Positions 52,175-63,339 of a stretch of 64,000 nucleotides of DNA are shown here, in pieces. The notes under the pieces were generated by a model. The model had not been told where the DNA came from, did not search any database, and worked only from the letters and a program-made list of their open reading frames with translations. The stretch's first letter is position 1; every line of letters starts with the position of its first letter. Origin of the DNA: Astragalus membranaceus (lineage: Eukaryota; Streptophyta; Magnoliopsida; Fabales; Fabaceae); the NCBI GenBank assembly GCA_039519185.1, contig CM076849.1:59221087-59285086 (forward strand), given 5' to 3'. The translations under genes were made by a program, and so were the position numbers.

Positions 52175-53748
52175 ATGAGAGGGGGCTTGTGGCAACTTGG
52201 TCAATCAATCACTCGCCGTCTTGCTCATGGAGATAAGAAGGCTGTTGTTCGTCGATGTTTTGCTTCAGAAGCTGAGCTGAAAAAGAAGCTCTCTATGATT
52301 TCCATGTTACTAATGGTGGTAAGATGGTTCCATTTGCCGGTTGGAGCATGCCTATCCAATACAAGGACTCTATCATGGACTCAACCTTAAACTGCAGGGA
52401 GAATGGTAGCCTTTTTGATGTTTCTCACATGTGTGGCTTAAGCCTCAAGGGAAAGGATGCTGTTTCATTCCTTGAGAAGCTAGTCATTGCTGATGTTGCT
52501 GGGCTTGCTCATGGAAATGGGACATTGACTGTTTTCACTAATGAAAAGGGAGGTGCTATCGATGATTCTGTGATTACTAAGGTGACTGATGATCACATTT
52601 ACTTGGTTGTGAATGCTGGGTGTAGAGATAAAGATTTGGCTCATATTGAGGAGCATATGAAGGCATTCAAGGCTAAAGGTGGTGATGTCTCATGGCACAT
52701 CCATGATGAGAGATCACTACTTGCTCTTCAGGTCATTTATCACACTCTTGTATATTACTTTGTCTACTGTGGTGATTAAACGGTTATGGTTCACTTCTTC
52801 AAGTGATTTGTACTTATGTTAAATTTGACAAATGAATTGAGGGACTTTGAAATTAATGAACTGTTTCTCACTCTAACAGCAATAAAATTTTCTTCCTATC
52901 TATGGAGCAGGGTCCTCTTGCTGCCCCTACCCTTCAACACCTGACCAAAGAGGATTTGAGCAAGCTATACTTTGGGATGTTCCGTGTGTTGGACATCAAT
53001 GGCTCCCAGTGCTTTCTCACACGTACAGGGTATGCTTTTTTCTTTCTTTTTTTCTTTTTGGTGTGGTTTTCTTGATTTCTTCTACCAAATCTAGCAATTT
53101 TCAATGTTCATCTGATTATGTTATTTTACATGTTTGTGTCATTAGCCTAATTCCTTTGTTTGTACAATGCATAATAACATACTCTTCAATGAGACTTTCA
53201 GGTACACTGGGGAAGATGGATTTGAGATCTCAGTTCCTTCAGAGCATGCACTAGATCTTGCTAAGGCAATACTTCAAAAATCTGAAGGGAAGATAAGATT
53301 GACAGGACTAGGTGCTAGAGATAGTCCACGACTTGAAGCCGGATTGTGCTTATATGGCAATGACATGGAACAGCACATTACACCTGTTGAGGCTGGACTC
53401 ACGTGGGCCATAGGGAAGCGAAGGAGAGCAGAAGGTGGTTTTCTAGGAGCTGATGTTATCCTGAAACAGCTTCAAGACGGTCCTTCCATTAGGCGTGTCG
53501 GTTTCATTTCTTCCGGTCCACCTCCTAGAAGCCACAGTGAGATTCAAGATGAAGGTGGCAACAACATTGGAGAAGTCACTAGTGGTGGATTCAGTCCTTG
53601 TCTCAAGAAGAACATAGCTATGGGGTATGTCAAATCTGGATTGCATAAGGCAGGTACCAAAGTAAAGATCATTATTAGAGGAAAAGCCAATGAAGGAGTT
53701 GTCACAAAAATGCCATTTGTACCCACAAAATACTATAAGCCATCATAA
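52175..53748 (+). pseudogene. GDCST: Glycine decarboxylase T-protein (aminomethyltransferase), captured copy
   Basis: T-protein moves the aminomethyl group from H-protein to tetrahydrofolate in the mitochondrial glycine cleavage system of photorespiration. Three exons with GT/AG borders: 52175-52731, 52911-53029 and 53202-53748. The presequence MRGGLWQLGQSITRRLAHGD is followed by the mature protein (MVPFAGWSMPIQY, SLFDVSHMCGLSL, ITKVTDDHIYLVVNAGCRDK, RTGYTGEDGFEISV, EVTSGGFSPCLKK), ending PTKYYKPS. Exon 1 is 557 bp, one base short of a whole number of codons. The frame breaks near 52290, where ELKK is followed by KLSMISM instead of the mature start. A conserved RDSLRL reads RDSPRL. With the missing base the length would match the ~408-residue family. 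Downstream exons are otherwise open, so loss of function is recent, or a shorter protein starts at 52324 without a transit peptide. Confidence 0.92.
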
Positions 53749-54388
53749 TTCCCTTCAGCATTTCAACCCAGTTCCCTTTTGCTGACTAATTTTCCCTTAA
53801 TCTGAGTGTTACAGTAAATGTTAATGTCATTATCGTTCTCACATCAAGTACAAGGCTTTATCTTGCTTAATAACTTGATTTCATTTTAATCATGTATTGC
53901 TTGAACTTGATGTTATCTTGAAATTTTCCAATATTTTCCCCAGTTGGTACTGCGCTAGAGTAAGTGCAAGTGTACAACAATACACTATATATTCATTAAA
54001 CACAAGCTGACATGTTTGCAATGCCTTACTTGTGCTAGTTCCTTTTAAAAATAAATGACCAGCTGCATGTTACAACTGCTCAGAAGTTTCCTAGCTTCAG
54101 TCTTAATCTATGACCAATTTCTTGAGTCCTAGCAGGGTCATTTGTGAGATTGGTTTCTTGGCAACTTACTAGAAAAAGAGTAACTATCCTCAATGCGGAT
54201 GGTAGTAGCTGCAAGCATTTACTGATGCATACGCAGACCTTGCTCCTGCTCTATCTGGTCTGCATGTTCTTGTTGGAAAAACATTTAGTTTATTTTGCGA
54301 CTTTCTGATAGAAATACTAATTAGCTATGCAATTTTGTGCTTCTTTCATTACATAGTTAACTGAATGTTTTTATGGTTTCATTTTCAG

Positions 54389-54913
54389 GCCTTCTTCCCT
54401 GCTAATGCTTCAGCTCCTGCAATTAGGGACTGGTTCAGAGACTACAAGATACCTGATGGGAAGCCTGCTAATAGATTTGGTCTTGACAACAAGGCAGTAA
54501 ATAAGGTACTTTTACTGCCTAATTGTCTTGCTCCAGTTATCCTCATAAATTCTTTATTCTGTTTTGAACTTTATGATAGTTATCAGTTTACATGTTCTTT
54601 TAAATTATTTGTTGGTTCTTGTTCTTGTTAATTAAATTATTGTCCTTCTAACTGTATTCTGTTTCAGTGAAGAGCTTTTACTTTTTTAGTTAAGTATATT
54701 AGTAACAAGAGATATAAGCAAGGCATTTATCTACTGTAGTTTTATCATGATCAATGTTAAGGTGCGCATGGCCTCATTTTAACTCCACTAATTCTGTCTA
54801 AACTTATTTGTTGCAAACAGGATTACGCACTTAAGGTCATCACAGAGACGAATGAGTCATGGAATAAACTTATCAAGAGATCAGTTCCTGCAGGAGAGTT
54901 TTCACTTGTGTAA
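54389..54913 (+). pseudogene. Soluble inorganic pyrophosphatase, plastid type, last two exons
   Basis: Exon 54389-54505 (FFPANASAPAIRDWFRDYKI, then PDGKPANRFGLDNKAVNK) and exon 54821-54913 (DYALKVITETNESWNKLIKR, then SVPAGEFSLV and stop TAA) with proper GT/AG borders. The pairing DWFRDYKIPDGKPAN...DYAL..I.ETNESW is the C-terminal end of plant chloroplast-type soluble pyrophosphatase, which splits pyrophosphate to drive biosynthesis. The catalytic core exons are missing. It lies 640 bp downstream of the T-protein stop on the same strand, so one transcript could join both. Origin by capture of genomic DNA is inferred from the retained intron. Confidence 0.85.
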
Positions 54914-55189
54914 ATGCATTGGCAGAGTGTCAGTTGTTCATGACACAGCTTGCATTTTCTTTTCCAATTCTATTTATGACTTAGCAAACTCTTCTGTTTG
55001 CATTTATTTATTTTGTCATTTTTTCATGTATTTCACTCTAATGAGATAACTTCAGATAGTTCTTGAATATATCATCCATATTGAAGTTAAGATGCTGTAT
55101 TGGATATGACAGTATTGGAAAGATTGCTTTTTTGCCTTTGGGTATATTTCAGAATTGATGTTTGTGAGGCATGTATAAAAAGAAATTAG

Positions 55190-55800
55190 ACATTTAGCAT
55201 CACTTGTTTCAAACAAGCGATGCTAAATGTCTTTTTTTTATCAAGAAAATGACATTTAGCATCGGTTGTTTGAAACAAGCGATGCTAAATGTCATTTTTT
55301 TTTTATCAAAAATGACTTTTAGCATCGGTTATTTGGAACAACCGATGCTAAATGTCACTTTTAGGACATTTAGCATCGGTTGTTTCAAACACCCGATGCT
55401 AAATGTCATTTTTTTTTATCAAAAATGACTTTTAGCATCGGTTATTTGGAACAACCGATGCTAAATGTCACTTTCAGGACATTTAGCATTGGTTGTTTCA
55501 AACACCCGATGCTAAATGTCATTTTTCAGGACATTTAGCATCGGTTGTTTCAAACAGCCGATGCTAAATGTCATTTTTCAGGACATTTAGCATCGGTTGT
55601 TTCAAATAACCGATGCTAAATGTCATTTTCATTGCAAAAACAGTGATGAAATGGACATTTAGCATCGGTTATCTGAACACCCGATGCTAAATGTGACATT
55701 TAGCGTCGGTTAAATAACCGATGCTAAATGTATGACAATTAGCATCGGGCGATTTAGCGTCGGGCGATAACCGACGCTAAATGTCCAATTTAACCGACGC
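55190..55800. repeat. Right subterminal hairpin array of CACTA
   Basis: About ten hairpin units of TTTAGCATCGGTTGTTTCAAAC...CGATGCTAAATG, at roughly 50-60 bp pitch from 55195, with compact variants near 55698-55800. Some stems differ from each other at paired positions. Confidence 0.9.
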
Positions 55801-56286
55801 TAAATGTCTTTTTTCCACTAGTGATATGTCGCCAAGAAGCCGAGACAAGAGCTCATCTGTTTCTCAATTGTCATTTCGCAACTTCAGTTTGGGAAGGAGT
55901 CGGCGCTTGGTTTGGCGTTGATCTAGACTTGTCCAAGCCTCTGAAGGAGTTATTCCTTGGATGTGCAACTTTGTGCAAAGGGAAAAAATCAAAGCGTACG
56001 AAACATATGTTATGGCTCACAACTTGCTGGAGCATTTTGCTCGCTAGGAACGGAGCCATTTTTAAAGAGGAGGAAGCGAATGTTGACTCCACGGTAATCC
56101 GCATCAAGAGCTTATCTTGGAGTTGGAGTGTTTATAGATTAGATTTTCATTCATCTGTATCTATTTCATCATGGTGGTCTAATCCACTTCAAGTTCTAAA
56201 CATATTGTAACCATTGTTGGTTGAGTTTGAGCACTCCCAGTGCTCCTTGAATGAAATTTTGCTTATAAAAAAACAGTGATAGTGAT

Positions 56287-56527
56287 CTAATTACAACGAA
56301 TCTAAAAGTTCAAGGACACAACTAAAAACAAGAATCTATTAAAAATTATTTAATAGTAAAAGATCATATTGCAATTTTTCAATTCATAGACTTCTTAAAC
56401 CAAAACTGGCTGTTGGTCTCCTGTCAAATCCAACGGTACAATTTTAGTACTAGTTTGGATGAAATCTTTTATCGCACGAACATGGAATATTGCATCGACA
56501 AAAAGAATGACACCCGTTAAATTTCAC
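56287..56527. other. Short spacer between two LINE copies
   Basis: AT-rich DNA without ORFs or recognised repeats. Confidence 0.4.
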
Positions 56528-58045
56528 TATCACTGTTTTTTTTTATAAGCAAAATTTCATTCAAGGAGCACTGAGAGTGCTCAAACCCAACCAACAATGA
56601 TTACAAATTGTTTAGAACTTGTAGTGGATTAGACCACCATGATGAAATAGATACAGATGAATAGAAATCTAATCTATAAACACTCCAACTCTAAGATAAG
56701 CTCTTGATGCGGATTACCGTGGAGACAACATTCGCTTCCTCCTCTTTAAAAATGGCTCTGTTCCTAGCGAGCCAAATGCTCCAACAAGTTGTTAGCCATA
56801 ACATATGTTTCGTACGCTTTGATTTTTTCCATTTGCACAAAGTTGCACATCCATTGAATAACTCCTCTAGAGGCTTGGACAAGTCTAGATCAACGCCAAA
56901 CCAAACGCTGACTCCTTCCCAAACTGAAGTTGCGAAAGGACACTTGAGAAACAGATGAGCTCTTGTCTCGGCTTCTTGGTGACATATGGGGCAGCGAGCA
57001 TCGAAATCGGAGTTAATGACATTCCTCCTAAGCAATTGCATGCGAATCGGCAATGAATCCAACAAAAGACGCCAACCAAACACTATTACCTTCGATGGGA
57101 CAATACTTTTCCACAAGGATGCCGAAATTACCGGTTGACCCGAAAGGGGTTGCTGCTGAATGGGCGCGGAATTCAACTCCAAATAGAAGGATTTAACCAA
57201 AAAATATTTTGAGGAATCGTGCGGCCAAATCCACCAGTCCTTCTTTCCTTTATTCGGCGCAATGGGTAACACAATACTGTACAAAATCTCTCCTTCAGCT
57301 GCAGTCACGGGATCTCTAAAATGCTACCAATCATCATTCCACCGCCAATAATCACCAGTCCAACTACCCAGTTCAGCCACAGTTTTAAGTTGCCGACCAC
57401 AAGCTTCAAAGAGTATGGGGAATACCTTGAAGAAGGGCTCAGTGCCTAACCATTGGTCCTTCCATAAATTAATGAGACTGCCATCCCCCAATCCTCTTCT
57501 TATTCCCCACGCAAATCTTCTTTGCTCCTCCACCTTAGAATCCGATAACAACAAATCCCTCCACCAGATTGATCCAATGTTTCGCATTGAGTGACCCTCC
57601 ATTGAGGCATAGACAAATGAGTTAGCAAAATCGACATGCCTGTGAGATAATAAGCGACTCCAACAAGCGTTATTCTCCGTCAAAGATCTCCATTTCCATT
57701 TGGAAAGAAATGCGATGTTGAATGCTTCGAGATTTTTGATCCCTAACCCGCCATCCTTTTTTGATTTGCACACAGTGTCCCAAGCCACCCAATACATTCC
57801 GTGCTCCCCTTCCTTGATCCCCCATAAGAAATCTCTTTGGATTTTTACCATTTTCTTGATTACAATCTTTGGCGCTTTGTAGAAAGACATCATGTATATC
57901 GGGATGCTATTCAAAACAGAATTAATTAACGTTCCCCGGCCTCCTATAGAGAGATAGCTCCCCTTCCACGTTGCCAGCCTTTTGCGCAAGGTCCCAATTA
58001 TCGAGCTCCAAAATTGGAGGTGGGATTTAGAAAAATATAAAAAAA
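56528..58045 (-). mobile_element. L1-type LINE, 5'-truncated, inverted copy
   Basis: On the minus strand: reverse-transcriptase C-terminal region (LRKRLATWKGSYLSIGGRGT, LINSVLNSIPIYMMSFYKAP, WVAWDTVCKSKKDGGLGIKN), then the zinc-binding domain (CPICHQEAETRAHLFLKCPF). The frame is interrupted by TAG at 57324-57326 and again at about 56691. It ends in a run of A (T on + strand, 56536-56544) flanked by CACTATCACTGTT. The endonuclease and most of the reverse transcriptase are missing, so it is inactive. Confidence 0.88.
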
Positions 58046-58061
58046 AGAGAGAGAATAACAT

Positions 58062-59632
58062 CCAAAATCCAAAATCAAAACTAAATTGAAATATTTGAAC
58101 TTAATTGCAATGTTCAAAACAAAATTTAATTATATTAATTTTATTAATTTTATTCTTTTAAAATATAAGTTGACCATAAAGGTATAAGGCAAGAAATTAT
58201 AAGTCATTATTTTCTTACCATTTGTGAAAAAAGGTGACCATGTGTTACCTTTTCTAATCAATGTGTGTTTTCTCAATTGTATATATTATAGATTATAGAT
58301 TATAGATATAGATATAATAGCTCCTTTTCTAGTGTCACCATTGTACTTGTAAAATATATAGAATAGCAAATTTATAAAATTAGACATTTTTCTTATTTGC
58401 CACCTCACAATTTTTAGGGGTATTATTGTACTTTTATTCACTTACCTTTATTAATTTACTTTTTTATTCTTTCTTTTCATTTCAATCATTTTCTCTCTCC
58501 TTATCAATTATTCGTTCATTTCCAAATTCTCTAATTTCTTTTCATTTCAATCGTTTTCTCTCTCCTCATCAATTATTCTCTCTTTCTCAATTTCTCTCAT
58601 TCTCTTTCTCTCTTCAATTCAATTTCAATCTAGCTTTTAATTATATTGTATTGATTCAATTCTCCCTCTCTCTTCAAAAATAATACTAGCTTTTAATATT
58701 TTTTTAATTCAATTATCTCTCTTTAATACAATCTTATCATAGCTTTTAATATTTATCTTTTTTTAATTCAATTCAATTTAATTTGAACCTATATTTTCAC
58801 ATTATTTTTTTTCATTACAATTTGACGCTTAATTTAACCACTAATAATTGTAAAAAAAAAAATTTAACCACTATTCTAACGGGAGTGGCAACGGGAGACC
58901 GACAATAGGATCGGCAACGGGAGTGCCAATGGGAGTGCCGATAAGAGCGCCAATGAGAGAGGCAATAGGATAGTGACAACGAGAGCAGCAACGGGAGTGG
59001 CAATAGGAGCGGCAACGAGGGTGCATATCTTATGTTATATGACAAATATCTCGCTGTTTCAAATTAAACTGATACATTTTGGTAAAACCTAGCTTTTCAC
59101 ATTTAATTTTTTATTTCAATTAAATTCTCTCTCCATCTTCAAAAAAATACTAGCTGTTAAACAAAACTATTATCTCTCTTTAATACAGTCTATTTGTTTT
59201 TTTTAATCCATTTCTCTTTCTCTCTTCAATTCAATTCAATTTGAACCTAAATTCAAAAAAAAAGTTGAACCTAAATTCAAAAAAAAAGTTGAACCTATCT
59301 TTTTGCATTAAATTCGCCAACGGGAGAGGCAATAGGAAAGCCACAACGATAGCGACAATGGGAGCGGCAATGAGAGCAGCAACGGGAGCGCCAACGGAGC
59401 TGCATATCTTATGTTATATGACATAATATCTTTTTGTTTCCAATTTCAAATTAAACTCATTCATTTTTTATATTGTTTTTGTTACAATACATTTTTTATA
59501 TTGTTAACATGCCAAAATGTCATTCAAATAAATAGATTACCAAACTTATTATAATTTCAATATTTTTATGACTTCATCACAATATATAAACAATACAGTG
59601 TCACCTGTGCGAATGCATGGGTAAAGTACTAG
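58062..59632 (+). mobile_element. Helitron-like 3' end with AT-rich and 12-bp repeat DNA
   Basis: The right end has a 7-bp stem hairpin (59604-59610 with 59615-59621, loop GAAT), then an 11-base spacer ending CTAG (59629-59632) and a following T, the usual form of a Helitron 3' end. The left end is not identified; it may lie near 58260-58340. Within are two related blocks with 12-bp units GGCAACGGGAGT/GCCAATGGGAGC (58878-59025 and 59314-59400), each followed by TGCATATCTTATGTTATATGAC. No helicase gene, so non-autonomous at best. Confidence 0.5.
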
Positions 59633-59845
59633 TCAATGAATAAATCGAATTCTTGATCAATCATTTTATTGTTTTGTCTTTTTTGACAATATTTTACTGT
59701 TTTATTGATTTATGATTTCATGGATTTTATTGCTAATGCTATTTTCATTTATAATCTATACATGTATTCTGCTTACTTTAAGAAAATCAATAGATGTAGA
59801 ATAATAGAGAAGGAAACATATAGAAGGAACAATACTAATACTTGA

Positions 59846-62314
59846 TGTAACACCCCGATAATTTCTAACTTGTAGAAATTACCGAAATGCACTACTGGCA
59901 TACATCAGAGTACTTCCTGTTTTAAATACTGAACACATACTAATACTCGATGCTAAAAACCATCAAGCGCGTCACATAACTTAACATGAAAAATACATAA
60001 AGCGTTCTTACACCACTCAACTAATGTTCAGTACCAAAATAGAAAGTCTGCGGAAGCGATTTACAACTTGAAAGACATAAGTCGTACAATCGAATAGTCT
60101 TAAGATACTGAATAGAAAAACAGAAATACAAAGGAAACTGAAATACAAGACATAATGAAATAAAGATAGTGGCTGCTCCTCAAGCGTCTCCATGACCATG
60201 CCTCATCATCTTCAACTTAGCCTGCAATTCTGAAAAACAACAACATGGATTGGGTCAGACAACTTGTCTCAGTGAGTTCTATCGAGACCCCTTACTAACT
60301 CTCTCGGTTCAATTATGCTTGATTCATTATTCTGATTCTAACTCATAGTCCTCAAAATTGACTATGTGGCTAACTAACTGAAGTTGTCCTCATAACCCTC
60401 AAGCCGGTTACAAGAAACAACACATAAACTGAACCGAGACCCCTTACTAATTCTCTCGCTTCAATTATGTTTGATTCGTTATTCTTGATTCATAATTCAT
60501 AGTCTTAATATTAGACTATGTGGATAACATGAACGTTGTCCTCATAACCCTCATAGGCAGTTACAAGAGGCAACACATAAACAATGATTTTTAGCGTGTC
60601 GCCGGTCACTTGGCAAAATAAGCTCCCGGTGAACCCAATCCACTAATCCGTACATCAGTGGGCAAACCTCAAGGGGCCTAGGTTCATAGGGCTCATGACT
60701 TCCCCTCCCCTAGCACACTAAATTAAAATAGGGTCATCACCCTAACATAATGTATATATTTTAATATACCATGAACAATGAACAGTGAACAGTGATCTGT
60801 GAACATAACAATGAGCTTATACTTAACATGATCTTAATCTTAACCTAATCTTATACTTAGCATAATCTTGTCATTAGGTGATCTCACACGGAATTACTAA
60901 CGTTGTTAACTTAACTTATAACTATCCATTACCCAGTCCACATCATAATGTATCCCCCAAACTCAACATTATGATAACCTAACTTAGTCATAATCGATCT
61001 CATAAATACCACATCGGGCCATCACATAAGCAACGACATGAACATAACATAAAATTTCTTCGATCGTACTTGATTTCACGATACTAATATGTTTCCATCC
61101 TTGGGAAACCTTGAGGAGTGGATTAGAAGGGACTTGGGACCAATCGGAATAGCTTAGTACGCATTTCAAATATGAGCATCAGAAGGGGACGCACGATCCG
61201 TGCGCATTTTTAAAAAAAATAGCATTGATTACCAGAACCCCACGCACGACCCGTGCCCAGGGGCGCACGGTCCGTGCGTGGCCATCAGCATTTCAGAAAA
61301 TCAGTTTTCGTATTCTCTTGTCCATTCCGATCGTTCCCGTATCCATTCCGATTCACATCCGAACTTAATAATACATCAAAACAGTCATGGAAACCAATCA
61401 ATCATCGTATAACAACCAACACAACAATCAAGACATGCAATTATAATTACCAATCAACAATATCATGACTCAATGACTCGAACTCGGGGTTTCCACAAAG
61501 CGGTTGCCGGTTTTCACAAAACGCGATTTAGGTTCAGAATACATGACAATGACATCAGTTCCCTAGTGAGTATAGAACTCACCTATTTGCCGAGACTTCA
61601 AGGATTCGACCGTTCCCGAGATCCACAAACTCTCCTCGGACTCGATCACAACACCAAATCACGAACTATCTCCGGAATCGCTCCGATACACTCCCCCACT
61701 GAAACCCAGCTACTGAGATGATGCCTAAGGTTGTTCTAATTCGTGATAGTGCTTCTGAATTTGGTTCCAATACCTTCTAGTTGAACATGCAAGGGTGGAT
61801 TTCAGAATTTGTTCAAATGGAGCTTTTGTGGTCATTCATGGTGATTTTAAAAGGAGGAGGAGGATGGTTGTGGTTTTGGTATCATTAGAAAGGAGATGAG
61901 GAGCTGATTCAGAATATGTTAAAAGATTGAGCATGCATGGTGATTTGAGGAAACCCTCACCTCTTTCCTTTCTCTCCCATTCGCACCCTCTCCCTTCATT
62001 CTTGATCTTGTTTTTCTGAAAATTTTCTTTCTAAGAGGTGAAGTGTTGTTATCTCTTGTTCAGCTGGATGGGGGACATATAATGGGCATGGTAAAAGACG
62101 AAACTACCCTTTACTTAAACATTTCATTCCCTATGACTCCTTCAGCTCTAATAACTCAACTTAACATAAATAAATTCTCAATCACACACACAATTTCATA
62201 CTTAATAAATCAAACAAGTCATTTTTAATTTAAATAATTTCAATCAATTAAATAAATCACTAATAATTAATATTATGCCAATATAATTAAATAGCAAAAA
62301 TAGGGGATGTTACA
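59846..62314 (-). mobile_element. LTR of gag-only Ty3/gypsy family, third copy (2469 bp)
   Basis: TGTAACACCCCGATAATTTC to GGGATGTTACA. Clearly homologous to 1610-3972 but more diverged. It carries the CGCACG/CCGTGCG palindromes at 61190, 61243 and 61265. A repeated segment (ACCCCTTACTAA...TCTCTCG...TTCAATTATG) occurs near 60287 and 60440. It is the 3' LTR of the gag unit on its right. Confidence 0.85.
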
Positions 62315-62355
62315 TTCACCCCCAACTTTTTAAAAATTTTGTCCTCAAAATTGGA

Positions 62356-63339
62356 CTAAGAAATACCTTTCGCCGAACTGTCGCCAGCTTTGCCTTTCTG
62401 AGCGTCCATCACATAGATTCTTCCACGGGCGGGAGTTGCATTCTCTTATCTGCTCCTTTTCTTTGCCGGACACTCGTGAGCGTAATGCCCTTCACCTTTG
62501 CAGTAATAACACACAGTTGACCCCAGGCGACACTCTCCACCGTGAGGCTTTCCGCATTTCGGACACTTAACGGACCTTGGAAATTCAGACACCACTGCTT
62601 GCTTTCCTTTGTTGGAGTTACCCTTCGGCTCCTCACTTGGGGTTGGCAATTCCAATGCCTTTTTCTTTTCCTTCCGATATCTTTCCTTTCTGCATACATC
62701 CTGTTGAGATCTGCCTCTGCAACATAAGCTTGCTGCACCAACCCAGCATAACTGGACATAGCATAAGAGCTAAGACCTTGGGCCACATCCGCACGAAGAC
62801 CTGCCTTGTACATCTGCATCTTCCACTCATCATTCGGAGCATGTTTTGCCAACTGATAAAACTGCGACAACCTTTCGAATTTGGCGGTGAACTCACCCAC
62901 AGACATCTCTCCTTGCCTCAGATTAACAAACTCGGCCTGCTTGATTAACTTCATCTCCGGAGGGAAAAAGTGACCAATAAACATCTCCTTGACGTTAACC
63001 CAGGTAACAGGAGTTCCGTGATTAACCATCAAATCATGAGCATTGGTCCACCAGGTTTGAGCATCTTCCTCGAGCATATGGGCGGCAAAAAGAACCTTCT
63101 CTTCTTCGCTGCATTGAAGAGTCCTAAAAATCTTCTCCATCGAATCCAACCAGAAATGTGATACCATTACCTCAGGTCCTCCTTTGAAACTTTGAGGATT
63201 CATCTTCTGAAAACGAAAGTATGCCCTATTCGGATCTTCCAGAGGAGGTTGTTGAACATTCGGTTGTTGCTGATTCATCCTCTCATGATGCATCTGGGCC
63301 ATTTGAGCCATGCTGATGCTGCATTTGATTCATGTCATT
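62356..63339 (-). pseudogene. Gag of gag-only Ty3/gypsy family, third copy (frameshifted, 5' truncated)
   Basis: The same Gag as at 400-1473. Residues MAQMAQMHHERMNQQQ lead into HFWLDSMEKIFRTLQCSEEE and QFYQLAKHAPNDEWKMQMYK (Gln here where copies A and B have TAG). A frameshift near 62686 separates it from the zinc-knuckle part (CPKCGKPHGGEC and CYYCKGEGHYAHEC, both complete here). It ends at TAG 62356-62358 after AKGIS. Its start is removed by an LTR inserted at 63340. Confidence 0.88.

Larger units (their letters stand above)
50681..55823 (+). mobile_element. CACTA transposon carrying T-protein and pyrophosphatase genes
   Basis: 5143 bp with terminal inverted repeats CACTAGTGGAAAA / TTTTCCACTAGTG and a 3-bp target duplication ATA (50678-50680, 55824-55826). 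The inverted LINE at about 56985-56990 shows the empty site. Subterminal hairpin units (TTTAGCATCGGTTG) lie at both ends. There is no transposase, so it moves only if an autonomous relative supplies it. The cargo is two host gene pieces on the same strand. Confidence 0.95.
50631..56271 (+). mobile_element. 5'-truncated L1-type LINE, split by CACTA transposon
   Basis: LINE parts are 50631-50680 and 55824-56271. Rejoined across the CACTA they continue the same frame as the inverted copy at 56688-57060: ARCPIC then RQEAETRAHLFLNC, the zinc-binding domain found after reverse transcriptase in plant LINEs, then SVWEGVGAWFG and RTKHMLWLTTCWSI. The 3' end is GCTTATAAAAAAA. Only the last ~500 bp of the LINE are present. 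Confidence 0.85.

Noticed and set aside
55204..55428. 74-codon ORF in the CACTA right end
   Set aside because: Translation of the hairpin repeats only.
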